NCBI GenBank assembly: GCA_021832345.1
Contig: JAKBKY010000006.1
Location: 62,001-126,000 of the forward strand
Direction of reading: 5' to 3'
Length of the DNA: 64,000 nt
Source of the DNA: a bacterium
Lineage (GTDB): Bacteria; Vulcanimicrobiota; Vulcanimicrobiia; Vulcanimicrobiales; Vulcanimicrobiaceae
Position 1 is the first letter of the stretch. Each line of letters opens with the position of its first letter. Positions 8,200 to 16,953 of this stretch are shown one piece after another. The position numbers were made by a program, and so were the translations under genes. Under the pieces are notes generated by a model. The model was not told where the DNA came from. It searched no databases and saw only the letters and a list, made by a program, of their open reading frames with translations.

Positions 8200-9122
8200 C
8201 ACGACCGCGTCAGCTCCAAGAAGACGTCCTGCAAGGTCGCTCGTTTGAAATCCACGGCCTCGACGATAAAGCCGGCAGCTTCCAGGGCCGCCAGCGCCGA
8301 GGCCACCTGCGATGCCGTCAAACCGTCGACCTGAACGAGCGTATCGCCAACCTCGAAGCGGGCGCCGCGCAGCACGGGGGTTGCAGGAAGCTCCCGAATC
8401 GGCCGATCGAGCCGCACCGCAAGCGTTGTCTCTCGGTGTCCATCTAAGAGCCCCTGGGTCGACTGCTGTGCGACGATCTTCCCGCCTCGAACGATGGCGA
8501 TGTTTCGGCAGAGCGCTTCGGCCTCTTCGAGGTAATGGGTGGTGAGAAAGATCGTGATGCCCTGTGCGTTGAGGACGCGTAACATCTCCCACAGCTCTAG
8601 CCGCAACTCCACGTCGACGCCTGCCGTAGGTTCATCTAAAATCAGTAGCTTCGGCTCGTGGATCAATGCCCGGGCAAGCATCAAGCGCCTCTTCTGCCCT
8701 CCTGAGATCTTCGTGTATTCGACGTGCGCCTTCGCAGTGAGGTCGAAACGCTCCAGCAACTCATCGACCCGCCGGCACACCACGCGCGGACGCAAACCGA
8801 AGTACCCAGCCTGGAAGAGCAGCACGTCGCGAATCGAAAGATAGCGGTCGAAATTAAACTCTTGGGGCGCCAAGCCGACCAACCTCCGGGCGACGCGCCA
8901 CTGCCGATCGATATCGTAGCCGAAGATCTGAATCGATCCTGCCGTCTTACGAAGCAGACCGACGATCGCGCCGATCGTCGTCGTCTTGCCCGCGCCGTTG
9001 GGCCCCAAGAAGCCGAAGAAGTCCCCGGCCTCAACCCGCAGTGAGATGCCGTCCACCGCCGTCAACTCGCCGTATCGCTTATAGAGTCCATCTATAGCGA
9101 TCGCCGGGTTCGCGAGAGTCAC
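8199..9122 (-). CDS. ABC transporter ATP-binding protein (YadG/CcmA-like)
   Basis: 307-residue ABC ATPase: Walker A GPNGAGKTT near residue 40, Q-loop APQEF, signature ISGGQKRR, Walker B LLILDEPTAGVD and switch His in TTHYLEEAE. A C-terminal extension (about 230-307) is typical of ABC-2 partner ATPases. It is coupled to the permease by a one-base overlap and to the upstream phosphoesterase by GTGA (9122-9119). The GTG start is supported by that overlap. Confidence 0.93.
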   Translation of the reverse strand: MTLANPAIAIDGLYKRYGELTAVDGISLRVEAGDFFGFLGPNGAGKTTTIGAIVGLLRKTAGSIQIFGYDIDRQWRVARRLVGLAPQEFNFDRYLSIRDVLLFQAGYFGLRPRVVCRRVDELLERFDLTAKAHVEYTKISGGQKRRLMLARALIHEPKLLILDEPTAGVDVELRLELWEMLRVLNAQGITIFLTTHYLEEAEALCRNIAIVRGGKIVAQQSTQGLLDGHRETTLAVRLDRPIRELPATPVLRGARFEVGDTLVQVDGLTASQVASALAALEAAGFIVEAVDFKRATLQDVFLELTRS

Positions 9123-9844
9123 GGAATGCTTGCCTTAAGACCCTTGTAACGATGCCGCCGCAACGTCGCCACCAAGTCCACCGCCCCGGGAATCCCGCAA
9201 TCGGCCAATTGCGTTGCCACCCGTTTGACGTCGAACGCCACGCGCCGATGCTTGACCTCCCATCCGCCGCTCCGTTCGGTGAGAATGGCATAACCGGCGC
9301 GCGCATCGCCGTCTTTGGGCAGGCCCGCAGAGGCCGCATTCACAAGCAATCTGCCGCGCCACAAGCGTGCGTAGGGAAGATGCAGATGGCCAAAAGCGAT
9401 GACCGTTGCGGGCTCCCGGCCGATCGACGCCTCCAAAGCCGCATCGTCGGCGTCCGGCCACATATGCAACTCGTCGCTGACGGGCGAGGCATGGACCACC
9501 AGCAACTGATTCTCAACGGAACCGAAGCGCAGCGATGCCGGCAGATCGCGCAGCCATGCCAGCCACTTCTCGCCAAGGTCGCGACGCGTCCATTCCATGC
9601 GCGTCCGCGCGACCCCGAGCGGTTCGTAGCTGACGTCGGCCAGGTAGCGATCGGTGTTCCCGCGGACGCAACGCGCGCCGACATCGGCCAATCGCTGCAA
9701 GACCTTCTTCGGCTTGGGGCCATCCATGCAAAGGTCGCCGGCCGCAACGATCACATCGGCACCGCCTTGCGCCTCAAGATCGGCAAGGCATGCGTCTAAG
9801 CCGACGAGATTCCCATGAATATCCGCGAGTAACGCAATGCGCAC
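9119..9844 (-). CDS. Calcineurin-like metallophosphoesterase (YfcE/MJ0936-type)
   Basis: 241 residues: metal ligands DIHGN (Asp8, His10), GDLCMDGP, GNTDRY, HASP and FGHLH give the full two-metal site of small phosphodiesterases. The GTG at 9844 is chosen because AAGGAG sits six bases upstream and the protein then begins directly with the first beta-strand (RIALLADIHGN); the longer in-frame extension is spurious. The stop overlaps the ABC ATPase start. The residues after about 190 (WEVKHRRVAFDVKRV) match the usual C-terminal strand of this group. The natural substrate is unknown. Confidence 0.88.
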   Translation of the reverse strand: MRIALLADIHGNLVGLDACLADLEAQGGADVIVAAGDLCMDGPKPKKVLQRLADVGARCVRGNTDRYLADVSYEPLGVARTRMEWTRRDLGEKWLAWLRDLPASLRFGSVENQLLVVHASPVSDELHMWPDADDAALEASIGREPATVIAFGHLHLPYARLWRGRLLVNAASAGLPKDGDARAGYAILTERSGGWEVKHRRVAFDVKRVATQLADCGIPGAVDLVATLRRHRYKGLKASIP

Positions 9845-9863
9845 AGTTCTCCTTGACTCTCGG

Positions 9864-10703
9864 CTAGCTGCGCCTGGAGGCAAGCGCCAAGAGCGCCGGC
9901 ACGAGACCGGCCTTATCGAACTCGTAGAGATCGATCGAGTCGACGGCGATCCCGGCTTTACGCAGCTTGGCAAGCGACGTGCGATATCGTATGTCGGCTA
10001 GAACATGGCGTTCTCCCAACAGGAGCGCGCCGGCCGCAAACTCCTCTCCTCGATCGAGTTCGATCCGCCTCAAGCGCGCAAACGCGGCGGGATCCACTTT
10101 GTGCGCAGCGATGACGACCGTATCGCGAGCGACCACGCCGGCGACGCAGCGTAGCGACGGTACGCCCGGTGCCAACCGAGCCTCGACGACATCGTATCCA
10201 CGCGCTCGGGCGGCCTGCGCGAAGCCCGCACGTCCGAGGTCGTTGCCGCGTGAACCGACGCCGATCACGGCAAGCCCCGGGAGGAGCAGGACGTCGCCTC
10301 CGTCGAGCAAGCCGGGCGCTTCGATCCCACCGGCACGCGGTATGCCCAGGTGTGCGATCTCAGATTCAAGACTCTCGGCCTCGGCCCGGCGAGCCATGCT
10401 CGTTTGGCGCATCATGAAGAGGCCGTCATCGAAGGTCACCGCAACATCGCCGATGGCGACCTCTCGAGCGTCGTCTCCGCTCGCTTCGAGGACCGTCACC
10501 TGCACGCCGAAGTACTGCAAGGTCTTCACCAGCGTCGCGTGCGCTTCGAGCGCCCGCGAATAGATCGGCGAGGGCTCGCCGAGGAGCGGCGCGGCGTCAA
10601 CAAGGGCCGCGCCGGGCTTGCGCAGGACGGCGGCGCGCAGCCGGCCCGTCGATGTGACGCCCTTCGCAGGGTGGTCGAGTCTCTGAGTTGTCATGCTCGT
10701 CAT
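9864..10703 (-). CDS. DDAH/arginine deiminase-fold protein lacking catalytic Cys and His
   Basis: 279-residue pentein-fold protein resembling dimethylarginine dimethylaminohydrolase: FDDGLFMMRQ (substrate Asp region), LLDGGDVL (GGD at 135-137), the GSRGND loop and C-terminal YEFDKAG. Active enzymes have His-Leu in the strand corresponding to PSLRCVAG (Ser183 here) and a nucleophilic Cys shortly after E-F-x-K-A-G. Here the end reads AGLVPALLALASRRS with no Cys, and the only Cys is 186. It is thus probably catalytically inert or uses other chemistry. Its ATG overlaps the stop of the upstream YncE/phosphoesterase gene (ATGA), so the two are co-translated. Confidence 0.75.
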   Translation of the reverse strand: MTSMTTQRLDHPAKGVTSTGRLRAAVLRKPGAALVDAAPLLGEPSPIYSRALEAHATLVKTLQYFGVQVTVLEASGDDAREVAIGDVAVTFDDGLFMMRQTSMARRAEAESLESEIAHLGIPRAGGIEAPGLLDGGDVLLLPGLAVIGVGSRGNDLGRAGFAQAARARGYDVVEARLAPGVPSLRCVAGVVARDTVVIAAHKVDPAAFARLRRIELDRGEEFAAGALLLGERHVLADIRYRTSLAKLRKAGIAVDSIDLYEFDKAGLVPALLALASRRS

Positions 10704-13045
10704 CGTTTCGCGTTATACGGCGCGTCATCCGCCGTGGTTGTGAAGCAATCGGCCATATCGGTTGCCAGCAGATCGCCGAGTGAGAGCGGCGGCAGTCCTA
10801 ACAGCTCTTCGACGGTCTTCACCTCGCTTGCGGTAGAAAGATGCACCATCGAAACGTAGCCGCGCCGCGCATACGGCGAGACGACTAATGCGTACGTGCG
10901 ATGCGCGTTGATGCGATCCGGCCCTGCGCCCGGATCTGCCGGCATCACAAAGATCACCGTGTGCGACCAACTGGCCGCGTGGCTCAAGAATGCGACCATC
11001 CGCCCGACGGCTTGATCCGCTTGGGCCGGATCGCGACCCGGAATCCACGCATAGGCGTACTCCGGAACGTGGCCCAAGCGCTCCAGGCGACCGTAATCTT
11101 GGATGAAGGCCTTGGCGCGAGCGATATCTCCTGCTCCGGTGCCGGTATTAGGATAGTTCACATCCACCGCGCCGCGTAGGGCCAGCGGTGCCGGGACATC
11201 GTAGGTGTAGCGTCCGCGCGTGTATCCGGAGAGATTCAAGAACTCGCCGTAATCGCGATAACTGCGCCGCGCCCGCGCCATCGCATCAAACAGGCTCCCC
11301 GCACGCGAGGCATCTTCCGGATCTTCGCCGGCCTTACCCAAGGGTTTGCCGGCACCCAACAGCGGCAGCGTTCGGTCGAGAAACGGCGTGGCGATGCCGG
11401 AGGTTGCGATCTGATGGCCGCTGGGTGCTGCATCAGCGTCGGAGTAGAAGTTCTTGGCGATGGTAAACATGTTGGCCAGCGCATGGAGATTCGGCGTGGC
11501 CGAGACAACCGCGTCAGGGCCGAAAACTTCATCGTAGGTCGCCTGTCCGACGACCAGCGTCACAACGTGCGTGATCACCGAACTCGGGGTCCCCGATCCC
11601 AACTGCGGCATCAGGGCGTTGGGCGCACGAACACCCACTACCCGGGCGTAGCGAAGCGCCGAGAGCGTCGTGCGCTGCAATGGGAGATGCCCGAGGCGAA
11701 TGCGCTCAAGGGTTGCCCAGTTGACGACGCTCGACGCATGCCTCGCCCCGGGCCCCTGACCTAGCCCCTTCGCATTGAGGACGTAGAGAAAACGGCCGTC
11801 GGGCGAGACCGCGAGCGCACTTGGAGACCATCCGGTTGGGATCAAGCCTAAGCGATGGAGGCGCACCGGGTTGCGTGAATCGAGAACCGCGACGGCGTTC
11901 ATCCCCGCCAAAGCGACGTAGAGCAGCTTGCCGTCATGATTGACGGCTAGCGCATCAGGCTGCGTACCGTAGGGCGCCAGCGGATAGAGCCGCAGGTCGA
12001 GACCGTCGGCCACATGCGGCGAGCCTTCCAGTGAGACCACCGCGATGCGGTCGACGTTGGTCATGGTAACGTAGGCAAAACGCCCGTCGTGCACGGGGAG
12101 AATCGCCGAAGGGTGCGCTCCACCCACCAGGCCGATGCCGTCGGGGATGACGTCCATGCGCACGAAGGCGCCGGGATCGCTCTGCGGACGCGATCGACCG
12201 TCGAGGGAGAGCAGGGCCAGCGACGAGGTGAGGTATGCATCGCCCGTGGGCGTGGAGAAGGCGGGCAGGCTCGCCGGTCGCGCCAGCACGGAGTAGCGCA
12301 TCGAGCCCTCGTTGGTGACGAGAACACGGTTCCCGGCAACCGCTATTCCGGAGGGAAAGTAGCCGACCGGAGCGGTTCTCACCAGGCGCCGTTTCGCCAC
12401 GTCGATCGTCGCTACGGTGTCGCCAAGGGTATCGACGACGTAGGCATAACGACCGCCGGCTCCCAGCGTCATGCTGCCTGGAAAAGCGTGACCGCGATCG
12501 GCGTACGAGCGATCGGTAGGAGCGGGAATGCGAATGGCGGCCTCGGGAGTCAAGCGCCCAGCCGGGGAGAGCGTGAAGACACGGATCAGGTTCGCCGGGC
12601 CGTCGGAGGCGAGGACGATGGTTCGTGACGGGTCGGCGGGATCGGCCAGAGCGACCACCCCCACGTAAAAATCTACGCCCGGCTTATGCCAGACGCTCAC
12701 CACTCGCATACTCGCCAGGTTCACGACGACAAGCGAAGGAACGGCGACGACGCCGGGGACGAGCCGTGAGACGGCCGGATTGCCCGGTACCCCTTCGTTG
12801 CTCACGATTGCATAGCGCCCGTTGGGGGTCATGGCTACGCCAAAGGCATTGACCCCGACGACCACGTTGCGCCCAACGGGCGCGACGATCCGGCCACTCG
12901 GCAGAATCGCATCATAGGGGCGAGCTCGATGGGGGTTGCCGGCGGGGCGATCACCTGCCGGTGCCGTGAAAGCGTACCGCGGCGGCGGCCCAGCACCCAA
13001 CAGAACGGCGACCGAGGCCGCCGCCAAGACTCTCCAAAACGTCAT
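10700..13045 (-). CDS. YncE-like beta-propeller fused to degenerate phosphoesterase domain, exported
   Basis: 781 residues with a signal peptide (1-26). A seven-bladed propeller of YncE/YVTN type follows (repeats such as GRYAYVVDTLGDTVATIDV, GKLLYVALAGMNAVAVLDS, GRFLYVLNAKGLG), then from about residue 485 a domain aligned with the acid-phosphatase/phospholipase C family. The family motif ENRTYDQVFG reads GQATYDEVFG (about 500), the SADGH region is APSGH, the LPNDHT motif reads IPGRDP, and VEDD near 700 is MPAD. Most metal ligands are therefore gone while AHR and SPYARRG are kept. Location is probably extracytoplasmic. It is coupled to the DDAH-like gene by ATGA. Confidence 0.82.
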   Translation of the reverse strand: MTFWRVLAAASVAVLLGAGPPPRYAFTAPAGDRPAGNPHRARPYDAILPSGRIVAPVGRNVVVGVNAFGVAMTPNGRYAIVSNEGVPGNPAVSRLVPGVVAVPSLVVVNLASMRVVSVWHKPGVDFYVGVVALADPADPSRTIVLASDGPANLIRVFTLSPAGRLTPEAAIRIPAPTDRSYADRGHAFPGSMTLGAGGRYAYVVDTLGDTVATIDVAKRRLVRTAPVGYFPSGIAVAGNRVLVTNEGSMRYSVLARPASLPAFSTPTGDAYLTSSLALLSLDGRSRPQSDPGAFVRMDVIPDGIGLVGGAHPSAILPVHDGRFAYVTMTNVDRIAVVSLEGSPHVADGLDLRLYPLAPYGTQPDALAVNHDGKLLYVALAGMNAVAVLDSRNPVRLHRLGLIPTGWSPSALAVSPDGRFLYVLNAKGLGQGPGARHASSVVNWATLERIRLGHLPLQRTTLSALRYARVVGVRAPNALMPQLGSGTPSSVITHVVTLVVGQATYDEVFGPDAVVSATPNLHALANMFTIAKNFYSDADAAPSGHQIATSGIATPFLDRTLPLLGAGKPLGKAGEDPEDASRAGSLFDAMARARRSYRDYGEFLNLSGYTRGRYTYDVPAPLALRGAVDVNYPNTGTGAGDIARAKAFIQDYGRLERLGHVPEYAYAWIPGRDPAQADQAVGRMVAFLSHAASWSHTVIFVMPADPGAGPDRINAHRTYALVVSPYARRGYVSMVHLSTASEVKTVEELLGLPPLSLGDLLATDMADCFTTTADDAPYNAKR

Positions 13046-13121
13046 GCCCGTAGGCTACGGACGCAACGGGCTCCCCACCTGCCGCAACGCCGCCGAAACC
13101 GGATTCTATCGGCCGTTTGGT

Positions 13122-13814
13122 TTACTTGCGATCGAGACGATACCCGATGCCGCGCACACTGGCGATCTCCAGTGGCGCATCCATCTCGGCCAGCTTCTTG
13201 CGAATGGCGGCGACGTGGACATCCACGACGCGGGTCGGCACCCCGGAGGTATCGTTCCACACCTCAGCAAGGATCTGGGCACGGGTGAGCAATCGGCCTT
13301 CGGACTCCCCGAGGAACCAGAGCAGACGAAACTCGAGGGCCGTCAGCACGGCACTGCGATCCCCGCTCGCGAGGACATGCAGATCGCGGTCGAGATGGGC
13401 GCTTCCGAGTGGAAGGAGGTCGGGGATATCATGTTGCTGGCGCAGTTTCGCCCGTCGCCGGAGGAACGAGGCCACGCGCGCCACGAGCTCGTTTCCCGAA
13501 AAAGGTTTGGTGATATAGTCGTCCGCACCGAGCCCAAGCCCAAGCAAGATATCCTGCTCGCGGGTATGGCCGCTGACCATGAGCACGAACGAATCGTTGG
13601 AGTTCGAGAGAGACGTACAGACGTCGAGGCCCGACATATCGGGCAGCCCGATGTCGAGAATAACGACATCGGGTCGATAACCATCGGCTAGCTCTAACCC
13701 CTCTGCGCCGCTACCGGTAACGCGGACCTCATGCCCCGCCTTTTCGAGTACCGTGCGCTCGAGTAACGCGACATCCTCATCGTCTTCGATGACCAGGATA
13801 CGAGCCTGAGCCAT
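13122..13814 (-). CDS. OmpR/PhoB-family response regulator
   Basis: 230 residues: receiver domain (acidic pair about 11-12, phospho-acceptor Asp54 in VVILDIGLPD, Lys in YITKPF) followed by a winged-helix DNA-binding domain (LTALEFRLLWFLGESEGRLLTRAQIL ... VDVHVAAIRKKL ... VRGIGYRL). No histidine kinase gene is adjacent, so it is an orphan here; the kinase gene at 59041-61689 is far away. The start has AGGTGTCATG context. Confidence 0.93.
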   Translation of the reverse strand: MAQARILVIEDDEDVALLERTVLEKAGHEVRVTGSGAEGLELADGYRPDVVILDIGLPDMSGLDVCTSLSNSNDSFVLMVSGHTREQDILLGLGLGADDYITKPFSGNELVARVASFLRRRAKLRQQHDIPDLLPLGSAHLDRDLHVLASGDRSAVLTALEFRLLWFLGESEGRLLTRAQILAEVWNDTSGVPTRVVDVHVAAIRKKLAEMDAPLEIASVRGIGYRLDRK

Positions 13815-13826
13815 GACACCTCCAAG

Positions 13827-15272
13827 TTAGGCGTTTGCCGGAACGTCCTCGCCCTCGCCCTTTACCATTGCGCGCCGTGCGATGCCTTCGTCCACCGCAG
13901 CCGCTGCAACCGCTTTGGCCACCACGTCGACGACCCTGGGGTCAAAGACGCTCGGCACGATATACTCGGCGTTCCGTTCCTCGTCGGAGATGACGGCCGC
14001 GATCGCTGCCGCAGCGGCTAGCTTCATCTTCTCGGAGATGCGGCTCGCCCGTACGTCGAGCGCCCCGCGAAAGATGCCGGGAAAGGCCAACAGGTTATTG
14101 ACTTGGTTGGGGAAGTCCGAACGACCTGTGGCGATCACCCCGACGTACGGTGCCGCCACATCGGGCATGATCTCGGGAGTAGGATTGGCCATGGCAAAAA
14201 CGATGGGATCGCGAGCCATTCGGCCCAGGTCTTCGGGCTGGAGAATCCCGGGCGCTGAGACCCCGATGAAAACATCGGCCCCGCTCAAGACATCCACGAG
14301 CGTTCCGCGGCGATTCTCGCGATTGGCATTCTCCGCCAACCAGCGCCAATGCGGATTCTCGTAGCGATCGGTTCGATTCAAGGCTCCCGCGCGATCCACG
14401 GGGATGACGTCGCGGACCCCGGCACCCAGCAGCATCTTCATCGTCGCAGTGCCCGCAGCACCGCTACCGGCGACGACCACCGTCAGGTCGCCCAGAGCCT
14501 TGCCGACGACCTTGGCGGCGTTGATCAACGCCGCCAAGATGACGATGGCGGTGCCATGCTGATCGTCGTGCATCACGGGGATGTCGAGCCGCTCGATCAG
14601 CTTTCGCTCAACTTCAAAGCAGCGAGGCGCCGAGATATCCTCCAGGTTGATCCCCCCGAAAACCGGCGCGATGCGAACGACGGTCTCGACGATCTCATCG
14701 ACATCCTTCGTGTCGAGGCAGATCGGAAAGGCGTCGATGTTGGCGAACTGCTTGAAGAGCATAGCCTTGCCTTCCATGACCGGCAACGCTCCCAGCGGAC
14801 CGATGTCGCCAAGACCCAACACGGCGGTCCCATCCGAGACGATCGCCACGCTGTTGCGCTTGATGGTCAGTTGAAACGCCTTGCTCGGGTCGGCAGCGAT
14901 CGCCATTGAGACGCGCGCGACTCCGGGCGTATACACCTTGGAGAGATCTTGGCGATTGGTGATCGGCATCTTTGGCTCGATGCGAATCTTTCCGCCCAAA
15001 TGCGCCAAAAAGGTCGCGTCGGAGGCGCTGATGACGCGCGCATGCTCGACCGATTCCACGGCTCGACGCACGGCATCTCCGATCGCGTCCGAGCTTACGT
15101 TTACCGTGAGATCGCGAACCGTGCGCGTCTTGGTTACCGATCGCATGTCGACGGCCGCGATCACGCCGCCGGCCTCACCGATAGCAGTGGCCAATTGCGC
15201 GAAGGCTCCTGCCGTATTGGGGGTTTCTACCCGCATGACGAGGGTGAAACTGATCGCTACTTGCGACATCAT
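13827..15272 (-). CDS. NAD(P)-dependent malic enzyme with N-terminal ACT domain
   Basis: 481 residues: an N-terminal ACT-like regulatory domain (about 1-80, SFTLVMRVETPNTAGAFAQLATAIGEAGG) precedes the malic enzyme body, with LSKVYTPGVARVSMAI, SDGTAVLGLGDIGPLGALPVMEGKAMLFKQFANIDAFPICL, the metal/Asp region FEVERKL...MHDDQHGTAIV and the NAD-binding motif VVAGSGAAGTATMKML. It decarboxylates malate to pyruvate and presumably is allosterically controlled through ACT. The ATG at 15272 (or 15269) is preceded by GGGAG. The N-terminal extension in the same frame overlaps the dacB-like gene and is not counted. Confidence 0.92.
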   Translation of the reverse strand: MMSQVAISFTLVMRVETPNTAGAFAQLATAIGEAGGVIAAVDMRSVTKTRTVRDLTVNVSSDAIGDAVRRAVESVEHARVISASDATFLAHLGGKIRIEPKMPITNRQDLSKVYTPGVARVSMAIAADPSKAFQLTIKRNSVAIVSDGTAVLGLGDIGPLGALPVMEGKAMLFKQFANIDAFPICLDTKDVDEIVETVVRIAPVFGGINLEDISAPRCFEVERKLIERLDIPVMHDDQHGTAIVILAALINAAKVVGKALGDLTVVVAGSGAAGTATMKMLLGAGVRDVIPVDRAGALNRTDRYENPHWRWLAENANRENRRGTLVDVLSGADVFIGVSAPGILQPEDLGRMARDPIVFAMANPTPEIMPDVAAPYVGVIATGRSDFPNQVNNLLAFPGIFRGALDVRASRISEKMKLAAAAAIAAVISDEERNAEYIVPSVFDPRVVDVVAKAVAAAAVDEGIARRAMVKGEGEDVPANA

Positions 15273-15399
15273 AACTCTCCCTTTAGAACGAATTTGACTT
15301 CCGTTTACAACCACTCGGCCACTCGAAACGGTGCTCTCTTCGACAGGATAGACGATTTCGCTGCTTTCGACAGCAGAGGGCATCTCGATAGATTTTCCA

Positions 15400-16953
15400 T
15401 TACATGGCGGCGATACGATCGACGGCAGCAATCATAGCGTCGTCGGGATCCGCGGGTGAATCGTTGACCGAGAAGGCGAAGATCACCCTCCCGTGGTGAG
15501 CGGTCCAAACGTAACCCGCCAACGCAGAGACGCCGTCCAGGTGGCCCGTCTTGGCGCGCACCCGGCCAAGCGCCGTGGTAAAGTCGTAGGAGGTTAAGGT
15601 TCCTTGCTTGCCGCCTTTCGGAAGCAGTCGCGCAAGCGCCGGATTTTTCAGCAAAATCGTCGCCAGCGTGATCGCCGCGATCCGATCCACGTGAGCCAAG
15701 CCGCTGCCGTCCACCAAGTGCAGCTCCGGGGTCGGAACGCCGGTACGCGCCAGGAAATGGCGTTCTACTCGCAGCCCGTGCGCGTCATCCGGAATGCCGT
15801 AGCGTACACCTCCCAGCGTTCGCATCAACTGTTCGGCATAATGGTTGTCGGAGACGATCAGCATGTGGTGCTCGAGCATCCAGCTCGGAGCCGACGCATG
15901 ATCCCAGAGTACGACGCTATCCAGCGGTGCCGAACCAACCCCGGGTGGTGCATCCGTCGAGACCCCGCGAGAGGCCAGTAACGACGCCAAAACATCGCCG
16001 GCGTAGTGCGCCACACCGTGTATCGGCAACGAGTACTTCTGAACGATCCCGGGCCGAATGTTTCCCGAAACGACAAAATGGTTGAGCGCCGTGCCCATCC
16101 CTACGATGACATTAGAAGGGATGCCGCCCTGCGTTACGACCTCGTCGTGTACGACCACGTCGTCTGCAGGCGGAGCCGACCAAACATGAGCGGGCGCGCC
16201 TGGGTTCGTCCCGGCCACAAGAATGTGCAGGTTGTCCTCGTCGAGCGATATGCCGCTGGTGGGAGGCTGATAATCGTCCTCGTCGTCGTTCTGATTCCAG
16301 AGCGGATTCACTCCAGGACCGGCGATACTGTGCGCGTCGACCGCTACGCCGCCATCCACTCGCCGCAACCCCCGGCGCACCAGATCGCTTACGCCGCGGG
16401 TGAGATCGCGATAGGTCAACGACGGATCGCCTGAACCGATGAGCCACAAGTCACCCGCAAGACTTCCGTCGGCCCGCGGGGGCGCCGACGCCGCCAGCAG
16501 CGTGTGGAAGCGATACTCGGGTCCGAGCACTGCCAGAGCCGTGCTCGCGACGATCAACTTCTGTGTCGAGGCCGGCGCTGACCCACGGCGCGCCCGATCG
16601 TGAAAGATCACGCGTCCGCGTTGTGAGAGGACCACTAAACTGTAACGCCGCGCGCCGTCGATGGACGCGGCGAAGCCGGCACGCAGTCCGCGATCCAACC
16701 GCGCGACCTGCGCACGCGTCCAGCGCGGCGCAGGAGCGAGCTGCGGCACGGCAGGCGGTGCCGGTACCGCAGCCGAGACCACCTTGACAGGTGCGGATAC
16801 GTCGGGGAGGCGCCCAGACGAATGTACGACACGCGCCAACACGAATGCAAACAGCAGCAAGAGCGGGAACCCAACGACGAGCAGACGCCTACGTCTGCGT
16901 CGCCGAACTCGCCAAACGCTCGATCTGCTCTTGGAGTTTGCGTTGTTCTTCAC
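15400..16953 (-). CDS. dacB: D-alanyl-D-alanine carboxypeptidase/endopeptidase (PBP4, S13 family)
   Basis: About 517 residues: basic N-terminus (RRRRRRR) followed by one membrane anchor, then a penicillin-binding domain with SxxK (STQK in SAPASTQKL), SxN (SDN in IVSDNHYAEQLM) and KTG (AKTGHLDGVSALAGY), plus the large inserted domains typical of S13 enzymes. It acts on peptidoglycan outside the membrane. The start is uncertain: GTG 16953 (weak AGG four bases upstream) or ATG 16968; both overlap the end of the M1 peptidase gene by 65-80 bp. Confidence 0.9.
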   Translation of the reverse strand: MKNNANSKSRSSVWRVRRRRRRRLLVVGFPLLLLFAFVLARVVHSSGRLPDVSAPVKVVSAAVPAPPAVPQLAPAPRWTRAQVARLDRGLRAGFAASIDGARRYSLVVLSQRGRVIFHDRARRGSAPASTQKLIVASTALAVLGPEYRFHTLLAASAPPRADGSLAGDLWLIGSGDPSLTYRDLTRGVSDLVRRGLRRVDGGVAVDAHSIAGPGVNPLWNQNDDEDDYQPPTSGISLDEDNLHILVAGTNPGAPAHVWSAPPADDVVVHDEVVTQGGIPSNVIVGMGTALNHFVVSGNIRPGIVQKYSLPIHGVAHYAGDVLASLLASRGVSTDAPPGVGSAPLDSVVLWDHASAPSWMLEHHMLIVSDNHYAEQLMRTLGGVRYGIPDDAHGLRVERHFLARTGVPTPELHLVDGSGLAHVDRIAAITLATILLKNPALARLLPKGGKQGTLTSYDFTTALGRVRAKTGHLDGVSALAGYVWTAHHGRVIFAFSVNDSPADPDDAMIAAVDRIAAM

